Positions 30,745 to 36,332 of a stretch of DNA of 39,862 nucleotides are shown one piece after another; position 1 is the first letter of the stretch; each line of letters starts with the position of its first letter. This stretch comes from a virus. Location of the stretch: positions 1-39,862 of IMG/VR virus record IMGVR_UViG_3300048837_000139. One strand, written 5' to 3'. The notes under the pieces are model-generated. The model searched no databases. It saw only the letters and a list, made by a program, of their open reading frames with translations, and had not been told where the DNA came from. The position numbers and the translations under genes were made by a program.

Positions 30745-31269
30745 CACAGCAGCCTCGCGAGTTCGTCGGTTTCAGGTACGGTGACGGGGACATACGGCCG
30801 GTCGTTCAGGAGTCTCGACCACCGTGTCTTCAATTCCGTAGGTTGATCTGTTCGACGCGGCTTTCCGTCCGTATGTTTCCATTGGCCGCCGCCGGCCGTC
30901 CCTTCGCAAACCCATCCGCTCGCTTTCAGTGACGTGCCGTCTTCTGCATCGGCGAGAATGTAGGTCTGAATTTTACGGTAGCCGAGAGCCTTCCCGACCT
31001 TCGCGGACGCTCCGTAAAGCATCGAGCAAGCGTTTCTCGTTCCGTCCGTTACGAGTCTCGTAACCTCAAGCACTTCCTTCGGGTTAACCATGCGGGCGAC
31101 CGGCCTGCCGACAATGGCTGCCCCCCCTAAGAGTTCCGTCATCAGCGATAACGCCGAGAGAAAACCGATGCCCGACGCACGGCTTATGGTGGCGATGCAA
31201 TGTCGCAACGAGTGCGTTCGCCTCCTTCAATTCAAGAGGCACAACGCGAAGGGGGATATACTGCCTCAT
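30744..31269 (-). pseudogene. XF1762-family (GNAT-like) gene with frameshift at a G7 run
   Basis: The N-terminus is read from ATG 31269 (M-R-Q-Y-I-P-L-R-V-V-P-L-E-L-K) up to D-D-G-T-L-R-G-G. The C-terminus (A-A-I-V-G-R-P-V-A-R, then E-V-T-R-L-V-T-D-G-T-R-N-A-C-S) continues in another frame to TGA 30744. The two meet at seven Gs (plus 31121-31127); removing one G gives one 174-residue protein reading L-R-G-A-A-I-V-G-R-P. The fold pattern resembles GNAT acetyltransferases, including the Mu Mom type. It overlaps the methyltransferase stop (ATGA), so a role in DNA modification is possible. It may be a real mutation, a slippage site or a sequencing error. Confidence 0.8.
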
Positions 31270-32447
31270 CCCAGCAACCTCGCGAGTTCGTCGTCTACGA
31301 CGGGGACGGGGACGGGGATGCCGAGGCGGCGGCGTGCAATCTCGGCATAAGCCGGATTCAGTTCGATCCCGATCCACTTGCGGTTGTTGCTCTGCGCCAC
31401 GAGGCCGGTCGTCCCGGCGCCGAAGAACGGATCGAGCACGGTCCCACCGACCGGGCAGCCTGCGAGAATGCACGGCTCGATCAGGTCGGGCGGATAGGTG
31501 GCGAAATGGGCCTCTTTGAAAGGCTTCGGTGCCACGGTCCAGACGGAACGCTTGTTCGAGCCGAGGGCAGCCTGCTCAGATTTCGAGAGTGCATCCCACC
31601 GCTCGTTGAAGCCGGCGTGACGCCGGTTGTGCCCGCGCTGTTTGTCGATTTTCTTGCGAGCGTTTTCGATGATGCGAGACTTCGTGCCGCTCGCGGACTG
31701 CGCCTTTCCGGCGGCAAAATCCTTGGTGTCAGAGCCGTTGTAACCCTCGGCAACCTGTTTAAGCAGGTCTTCGCTCGGCGGATTCTTGATCGCGTCGCCG
31801 TCGTAGAAGTAGTCGAACCCGCGCCACCGGGGCTTAGTGGCCTCGGCTTTCTCATCGGTCGGCGCCGACAGCCGTTCTGACAGGTCCGGTGAATGCGACC
31901 ACTCCCCGGTATCTGACGCCCGCCAAATCGTCGGCTTCCCGCTCTTGGCGAGCATGAAAATCTGTTCGTGCGCGCGGGTGCAGCGATCGCGCACCGATTC
32001 CGGCATCGGGTTTGGCTTCGCCCAGATCAACTCCTGGCGCAAATACCAGCCGTCCGCTTGCAAGGCGAAGGCGACGCGCCAGGGCACCCCGATCAGGTCT
32101 TTAGGCTTGAGACCGTAGTCGGCTGCCCGCTGTCCGCGTCCACCGGCACCTTGCCCGGCACCGTGCTTCGGGCCGCCCTTCTTCTGTTCGACCTGGTAGG
32201 TGCGGTTCGCTGCCCAACTGTCCCCGAGGTTCAGCCACAGCGTCCCATCGTCGCGCAGCACCCGCCTGACCTCGCGGAAAACCTCTACCAGTCGATCGAC
32301 GTAGGCATCAGGTGTATCCTCAAGGCCGATCTGCCCGTCCACGCCGTAGTCACGCAGCCCGAAGTAGGGTGGGGACGTGACGCAACAATGCACGGATTGA
32401 TCCGGCATCTGGCGAAGGGCGGTCAGGCTGTCGGAAACGAGGATCAT
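31266..32447 (-). CDS. Site-specific DNA methyltransferase, N4-cytosine/N6-adenine type
   Basis: A 393-residue protein. Motif IV T-S-P-P-Y (29-33) comes near the N-terminus and the S-adenosylmethionine motif I L-D-P-F-F-G-A-G-T-T-G near the C-terminus (about 343-353). This is the beta-class order. The S-P-P-Y form favours N4-cytosine but does not exclude N6-adenine. The middle (about 185-290) is a long charged region that likely reads the target. The C-terminus has V-P-V-P-V then D-D-E-L-A-R-L-L-G. No restriction partner is seen, so it is an orphan enzyme that likely protects phage DNA. It starts at ATG 32447, just after the palindromic operator at 32455. Confidence 0.92.
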   Translation of the reverse strand: MILVSDSLTALRQMPDQSVHCCVTSPPYFGLRDYGVDGQIGLEDTPDAYVDRLVEVFREVRRVLRDDGTLWLNLGDSWAANRTYQVEQKKGGPKHGAGQGAGGRGQRAADYGLKPKDLIGVPWRVAFALQADGWYLRQELIWAKPNPMPESVRDRCTRAHEQIFMLAKSGKPTIWRASDTGEWSHSPDLSERLSAPTDEKAEATKPRWRGFDYFYDGDAIKNPPSEDLLKQVAEGYNGSDTKDFAAGKAQSASGTKSRIIENARKKIDKQRGHNRRHAGFNERWDALSKSEQAALGSNKRSVWTVAPKPFKEAHFATYPPDLIEPCILAGCPVGGTVLDPFFGAGTTGLVAQSNNRKWIGIELNPAYAEIARRRLGIPVPVPVVDDELARLLG

Positions 32448-32454
32448 TCGAGAG

Positions 32455-32473
32455 TTTCACCTTAAACGTGAAA
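32455..32473. promoter_or_regulatory. Palindromic operator TTTCAC-CTTAAAC-GTGAAA
   Basis: A perfect 6-bp inverted repeat with a 7-nt spacer, 8 bp before the methyltransferase start and touching the T run of the upstream terminator. The same arrangement is at 22726, 25667 and 35823. It is probably bound by a dimeric phage regulator. Confidence 0.7.
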
Positions 32474-32496
32474 AATGGGCGAGCCGAAGCCCGCCC
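32471..32496 (-). terminator. Rho-independent terminator after the DUF2815 gene
   Basis: On the minus strand a GGGCGGGC / GCTCGCCC stem (one G-T pair) with a TTCG tetraloop is followed by ATTTTT. It lies 13 bp after the DUF2815 stop and ends the leftward transcript from 35.1 kb, or at least attenuates it. The methyltransferase to Dcm unit would then need its own promoter. Confidence 0.85.
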
Positions 32497-32508
32497 CAGT
32501 TGGCGGTT

Positions 32509-33186
32509 TCAGAGGTCGATATCGCCGCCCGACGACGAGCCGCCGGCCCCGAGGAAATCGTCGTCGTCGTCCAGGTCGTCGAAGTCGTCGTCGTCGACAT
32601 GCACGCCGCCGCCCTCGGCGAAGCGATCACCCCGCTCATGCGACCGGATGACCTCCACCGAGTTGAAGATGCCGTCCGAACCGCCCTTGTCGGTGCCGTA
32701 GAACGAGATCACGACGTCGGCGAAGACGCCACCGTAGCAGACGTCCAGGATTTCGTCGTAACCGATGATCCGCTTGTCGCGACCCTTGATGACCGGGCGG
32801 TTCTCGCCCGCCTTCGGCCCCGCGCCGGCGATCCAGTAGGTGCCCTTGTAGTGCTCGCGCACGACGCCATCGGCATTCTTCATGCGCTCGCCCTTGCGGA
32901 ACGAGCACCGCTTCCACTCGTCTTCCATGAGCGAGCGGAACAGGCCGGGCTTCTTCTTGAACTGCTCGCCGGCCGCTTCGAGCGCCGAGACGCACTTCTG
33001 CTTGTTTTCCTCGAAATATTTCGAGGCCGGGTCGAGGATGACGTTGACGGTGTGCTTGAGCTTGCCGCTGCCGTCCTTCGTCGTCGGCTTCTTGTCCTTG
33101 AGGCTGTCGCAGTAGGACAGGCGCACGCCCTTGAGTTGGACCGTGCGGCCGTCGCCGCGTTCCTCGACGGAGGGTTTGGTTGCCAT
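32509..33186 (-). CDS. DUF2815-family single-stranded DNA-binding protein
   Basis: A 225-residue protein starting M-A-T-K-P-S at ATG 33186. The core has V-R-L-S-Y-C-D-S-L, K-H-T-V-N-V-I-L-D, R-S-L-M-E-D-E-W-K-R-C-S-F-R-K-G and G-Y-D-E-I-L-D-V-C-Y-G-G-V-F-A-D-V, the DUF2815 pattern. The last 35 residues are strongly acidic (V-D-D-D-D-F-D-D-L-D-D-D-D-D-F-L). They end in a Gly/Ser stretch, like the acidic tails by which single-stranded DNA-binding proteins dock partners. It would coat single-stranded DNA during replication or recombination. It lies next to DUF2800, its usual neighbour. Confidence 0.9.
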   Translation of the reverse strand: MATKPSVEERGDGRTVQLKGVRLSYCDSLKDKKPTTKDGSGKLKHTVNVILDPASKYFEENKQKCVSALEAAGEQFKKKPGLFRSLMEDEWKRCSFRKGERMKNADGVVREHYKGTYWIAGAGPKAGENRPVIKGRDKRIIGYDEILDVCYGGVFADVVISFYGTDKGGSDGIFNSVEVIRSHERGDRFAEGGGVHVDDDDFDDLDDDDDFLGAGGSSSGGDIDL

Positions 33187-33189
33187 GTT

Positions 33190-33255
33190 TCAGGTCTCCG
33201 GTTGCTGGTTGTTGCAGGCTAGTTGCCCGACGAAGCGCAACCGCGCTTCGATCAT
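33190..33255 (-). CDS. Mini-ORF, 21 aa, between DUF2800 and DUF2815 genes
   Basis: ATG 33255 is preceded by GGAGGACTGACC, a strong ribosome site that overlaps the DUF2800 stop. The product starts M-I-E-A-R-L-R-F-V-G-Q-L. The stop TGA at 33190 is 3 nt from the DUF2815 start. The reading frame contains a 7-bp hairpin GAAGCGC-GGTT-GCGCTTC. It may be a coupling or leader peptide for DUF2815 translation; expression is not proven. Confidence 0.4.
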   Translation of the reverse strand: MIEARLRFVGQLACNNQQPET

Positions 33256-33257
33256 GG

Positions 33258-34547
33258 TCAGTCCTCCAAATCGTCCAGGTTGAACACGCTCATATCGACG
33301 CCCGACCGCTTGTCTTCGGCCGGCGCCAGCGACGGTTTGCCGGGCGGCGCAACGAGCAACTTTTCGAGCATCGCCCATTCCCGCGGGTGGCCCTTCTTCG
33401 CGCGGCCCGGCTTCAACTGCCTCTGCGCCTCGGTGATCCCGATCAGGGCCTTGGGTTTGAAGGCCCCTTCGCCGAGCGCCGAGCGCAGCACGATTTCGGC
33501 CCGCCGTTCGCTGCGGTAGGTACGCCCGCCACCAGAGACCATGACGACTTTCGAGCCGGGATCCGGCTGACCGGCGAGCGCGGACTCGAGACTCGCGGCT
33601 TCCAGTTCCTTGAGCCATTTCGTGATCTCGTTGCGCCGCCGCACCAGGCGGTAGCGGTACTCTGCGGTGAATTCCTCGTTGGTCGGAATCCTCCACGCAT
33701 CGCCGCCCGCCCCGGCGTCCACGGCGTCGAGTTCCCGCTTCATCCAGTTGTTGTAGGCCGGGCACCCGAGATAGCCGGCCTCGGGACGTGCAGCCCGCGC
33801 CGGGCAGTAGGTGCAAGCCTCGACGGATGGCACGAAGAAGGTGTGACCGGCAACGATATCGTTCCAGGTCTGCCGCAGCCGGTCGCCGAACGCGCGCAGC
33901 TCGTCGAGCGAGCACTTCCAGAACTTCATCCCGCGGCCGGGATCGTCCTCGCCGGTGTCGAGGAATTCCCCCGACAGGCTTTCCCTCGGAGAAAACGCCC
34001 GCGGTTGGTCGATGTTGACGAGAAGGCCGTCGATTTCGGTCGGCCAGTCGAGCCGGTCCATGATCGCGAGACCGTAGGCCATCTGCTGTTCGCAGCCGCG
34101 CGCCTCGACGCCCTTCATGCCGAATTTCAGGTCCGACAGCACGACCCAGGTCTCGCCCACCGTCGTCTGCCAAATCCACCAGGCGTCGGCGGTGCCGGTC
34201 TGCCCCGGAACCCATCGGCCGAGGTCGAGCGACTCTTCGATGTGCAGGTCTTCGGCGTGTTCGCGGATCCAGTCGATGCCGGCGTATAGCGCCTCGGCCA
34301 TGTCGTCGGTGAACTCGATCACATGGCCGGCATGGGCGATCTTCTGCCCGACGAAATCGACCGGATCGAAGCCGAGCGACAGGCACGCCTCGCGGACGTG
34401 ATGCGCGACGGTGCCCTCGGCCGTCCACCGCTCGACGTCATCCTCGTCTGTGATCAGGCCGCGCGCTTCCAGTGCCTCGATAAAGGCCACCGACGCCGTG
34501 CAGCGCATGGTTCGCGTAAGCGAGGAAGGGCGCAGACGGATGGTCAC
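33258..34547 (-). CDS. DUF2800-family PD-(D/E)XK nuclease (RecB/Cas4-like)
   Basis: A 429-residue protein. I start at GTG 34547, which overlaps the stop of the winged-helix gene (GTGA); the frame also has a GTG five codons upstream. Motifs: G-T-V-A-H-H-V-R-E (about 45-53), T-G-T-A-D-A-W-W (catalytic Asp), then V-L-S-D-L-K-F-G (D-x-K). E-Q-Q-M-A-Y follows, and Cys residues C-T-Y-C-P ... G-C-P probably hold an iron-sulfur cluster as in Cas4/AddB-type nucleases. It would resect DNA ends for recombination with the DUF2815 protein. The order DUF2800-DUF2815-polymerase is typical in phage replication modules. Confidence 0.88.
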   Translation of the reverse strand: MTIRLRPSSLTRTMRCTASVAFIEALEARGLITDEDDVERWTAEGTVAHHVREACLSLGFDPVDFVGQKIAHAGHVIEFTDDMAEALYAGIDWIREHAEDLHIEESLDLGRWVPGQTGTADAWWIWQTTVGETWVVLSDLKFGMKGVEARGCEQQMAYGLAIMDRLDWPTEIDGLLVNIDQPRAFSPRESLSGEFLDTGEDDPGRGMKFWKCSLDELRAFGDRLRQTWNDIVAGHTFFVPSVEACTYCPARAARPEAGYLGCPAYNNWMKRELDAVDAGAGGDAWRIPTNEEFTAEYRYRLVRRRNEITKWLKELEAASLESALAGQPDPGSKVVMVSGGGRTYRSERRAEIVLRSALGEGAFKPKALIGITEAQRQLKPGRAKKGHPREWAMLEKLLVAPPGKPSLAPAEDKRSGVDMSVFNLDDLED

Positions 34548-35107
34548 TTGCCGAATTCCCACGGCCAGCGGTAGTTCTGCGGAACGGCCATTCGGTAGCC
34601 ATCGCCCCAGTTCGTCGTGATCTCGACAGGGCAGTCCATCGTCGTCAGTTTCGCCCGAATCTTGCAGATGTAGACCTTGAGGACTTTGGAACCTTCGGCG
34701 TCGAAATCCCGAGACGGATTGCTCACGGCCTCAAGAACGCGCAGCGGGACGAGATGCCCGCGGCACCGATCCAGTTCGCTCAGGATGCGCGCCTCGGCCG
34801 GCGAGAAACCCATTTGCCGGAACCCGGAAAATGGAATGTTTCCTTCGTCGACCAGGAGCCGGTCGCAAAGGTCGAACAGGAAGTCCACGGCGTCGACCGG
34901 ACGCATTGCGTCGATGCGTTCCCGCAACCCCGCGATCACGCGCTTCCGGTCGGTGGTATCCAGTCCGAGTTTAGCCGCCGCGCGGGAGATACGCCCGCGG
35001 TTGAAACCGGTGTCGTCCACGATGGAGTCTACCCTCTCGCGGCCCGCAGCGTAGCGTTGCGCAGCGTCTTCAAGTCCGGGTTCCAGGGTTCCCGCCATGC
35101 TGTTCAT
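34544..35107 (-). CDS. Winged-helix regulator with PhoB-type C-terminal domain, 187 aa
   Basis: ATG 35107 has GGAGG 6 nt upstream. The N-terminal third contains a helix-turn-helix-like segment (V-D-D-T-G-F-N-R-G-R-I-S-R-A-A-A-K-L-G-L). The C-terminal 85 residues match the OmpR/PhoB winged helix: F-S-P-A-E-A-R-I-L-S-E-L, R-G-H-L-V-P-L-R-V-L-E-A-V, V-L-K-V-Y-I-C-K-I-R-A-K-L, then N-W-G-D-G-Y-R-M. No receiver domain is present. It may be the regulator that reads the recurring palindromes, or activate replication genes. It is first in the DUF2800/DUF2815 unit. Target is unknown. Confidence 0.75.
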   Translation of the reverse strand: MNSMAGTLEPGLEDAAQRYAAGRERVDSIVDDTGFNRGRISRAAAKLGLDTTDRKRVIAGLRERIDAMRPVDAVDFLFDLCDRLLVDEGNIPFSGFRQMGFSPAEARILSELDRCRGHLVPLRVLEAVSNPSRDFDAEGSKVLKVYICKIRAKLTTMDCPVEITTNWGDGYRMAVPQNYRWPWEFGK

Positions 35108-35213
35108 TACCTACCTCCTTGCGTCTTTCGAGACGGACGGCACGCTCTATCGGCGCCCTCGTCACAGCAGCGGACGCCTCGCATCGTCCACTACCGGCCG
35201 CCCGTCACGAAAG

Positions 35214-35233
35214 ACGCCCCCTTTCGGGGACGC
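35214..35233 (-). terminator. Hairpin terminator after the coiled-coil gene
   Basis: On the minus strand GCGTCCCC pairs with GGGGGCGT (two G-T pairs) round a GAAA tetraloop, followed by CTTTCG. It stands 9 bp after the stop of the 187-residue coiled-coil gene. The T run is short, so termination may be partial. Confidence 0.6.
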
Positions 35234-35242
35234 CTCTCACCA

Positions 35243-35806
35243 TCAGAGATCGTCGACTTCGCCGGCAGCGGCTTCGGCGGGAGCCGTCAGCGGGCCGTTG
35301 GTCTCGATCTCCGCGATGAACTCGTTGACCTTCTTGCGGAACGCCTTGCGCGCGTTCTGCGGAACCTCGGCGACGGTCTTCGCCTTGATCTTCTCGTGAT
35401 CAAGGACGCCGCGAACCTTCGTCATGCGCGCTTCGCGTTCTTCCTTGGTCAGCGGCGCGTCGTCGCTGGTGCCGAAGTTGACGTAGTAAGCGACGTGGGC
35501 CTTGAGCGCGCCGTCGCTCAGATCGTCCTCGGCCGGGGCTTCGGTCGGAGTCACAACGGCGGCCGTCTTCTCGGGCGCGGGTTTCTCGGCTTCCTTCACG
35601 GGAGCCGCCTCGGCCGACACCTCGACCTTCTCGGGCGCGGGTTTCTCGGCCGCCTTCTTCGTCTCGGCGACGGTCTTCTTCTCGGGCGCCGCTGTCGAGC
35701 GCACGGTCTCGATCGCCTCTCTGCGCACTTCGAGCAGCTTCGTGGTAACGGCGGTGAGTTTCTGTACTTCGTCGCGCAGGGCGGCGACTTCTTGTTCCAG
35801 TGCCAT
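35243..35806 (-). CDS. Coiled-coil, Ala/Glu/Lys/Pro-rich protein, 187 aa
   Basis: ATG 35806 has GGAGG 5 nt upstream. Residues 1-37 are a heptad-like coiled coil (M-A-L-E-Q-E-V-A-A-L-R-D-E-V-Q-K-L). Residues about 38-95 are a low-complexity linker with A-E-K-P-A-P-E-K twice. The C-terminal 90 residues are a compact helical domain (A-L-K-A-H-V-A-Y-Y-V-N-F-G, then A-R-K-A-F-R-K-K-V-N-E-F-I-A-E-I) ending G-E-V-D-D-L. The plan resembles an adaptor or regulatory protein. No family was recognised. As the first leftward gene after the divergent promoters it is probably early. Confidence 0.8.
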   Translation of the reverse strand: MALEQEVAALRDEVQKLTAVTTKLLEVRREAIETVRSTAAPEKKTVAETKKAAEKPAPEKVEVSAEAAPVKEAEKPAPEKTAAVVTPTEAPAEDDLSDGALKAHVAYYVNFGTSDDAPLTKEEREARMTKVRGVLDHEKIKAKTVAEVPQNARKAFRKKVNEFIAEIETNGPLTAPAEAAAGEVDDL

Positions 35807-35822
35807 GTAGTCCTCCGGTGAG

Positions 35823-35841
35823 TTTCACGTTGCAGGTGACA
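35823..35841. promoter_or_regulatory. Palindromic operator TTTCAC-GTTGCAG-GTGACA
   Basis: A 6-bp inverted repeat (one mismatch) with 7-nt spacer, lying between the leftward promoter at 35850-35879 and the start codon at 35806, so over the transcription start. A further TCACGTTTTACTTGA half-site stands at 35898-35912, on the rightward side of the divergent region. Confidence 0.65.
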
Positions 35842-35849
35842 ATGAGCGG

Positions 35850-35879
35850 ACTATAAACACGGCGCGAACCAAGTTTCAA
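35850..35879 (-). promoter_or_regulatory. Leftward early promoter (TTGAAA-18-TATAGT)
   Basis: On the minus strand TTGAAA (plus 35874-35879) and TATAGT (plus 35850-35855) are 18 nt apart, near the sigma70 consensus. It is in the only divergent intergenic region of the window. It should drive the coiled-coil gene and genes after it. Rightward promoters for 35995 on are probably nearby (for example TATAGC at 35930-35935) but are weaker matches. Confidence 0.6.
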
Positions 35880-35994
35880 GTCAAAAGTTGGTCAAAGTCA
35901 CGTTTTACTTGATTCCCGCCGAAGGAGCGTATAGCGTCGGTTTCTGACGGGCGAATTGCGCCCGAAACGCACTCACGGGCACGAGCACGAGCAC

Positions 35995-36324
35995 ATGGCA
36001 CAAGAAGAACAGAAGAAGCGTCGATCCGGAACCAGGAACAAAGGCCACCGGCGGCGCGAGGCCGGGCGCACGATGTACTACGACACCGAACTGCACGCGC
36101 TATTGGTACGCAATCTCCCTGAGTTCGTCCGAGGCGGACGTATCGCCGTTGCTATACTCGCGAAAGCAATGGGTTACAGCGCGTTCGCCGTCTACAAGAC
36201 GCTCGCCGAAAACCGCCTGTCGCCCCGCGCAATCAACAGGATCCTCGAAATCGACAACGAAGGGAAGGCACCGGGGGACGCTCGTCTCACCAAGGACGAC
36301 CTGCTGAAATTCCTCCTGAACTGA
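35995..36324 (+). CDS. Small HTH-like DNA-binding protein, 109 aa
   Basis: I start at ATG 35995; the open frame upstream (to 35956) is less likely. The N-terminus is very basic (E-E-Q-K-K-R-R-S-G-T-R-N-K-G-H-R-R-R). The second half includes I-A-V-A-I-L-A-K-A-M-G-Y-S-A-F-A-V-Y-K-T-L (helix-turn-helix-like) then L-S-P-R-A-I-N-R-I-L. It is the first rightward gene, 8 bp before the primase, so it is probably co-transcribed with it. It may regulate the divergent promoter region or act at the replication origin. Family is not recognised. Confidence 0.75.
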   Translation: MAQEEQKKRRSGTRNKGHRRREAGRTMYYDTELHALLVRNLPEFVRGGRIAVAILAKAMGYSAFAVYKTLAENRLSPRAINRILEIDNEGKAPGDARLTKDDLLKFLLN

Positions 36325-36332
36325 GGGGCGCC

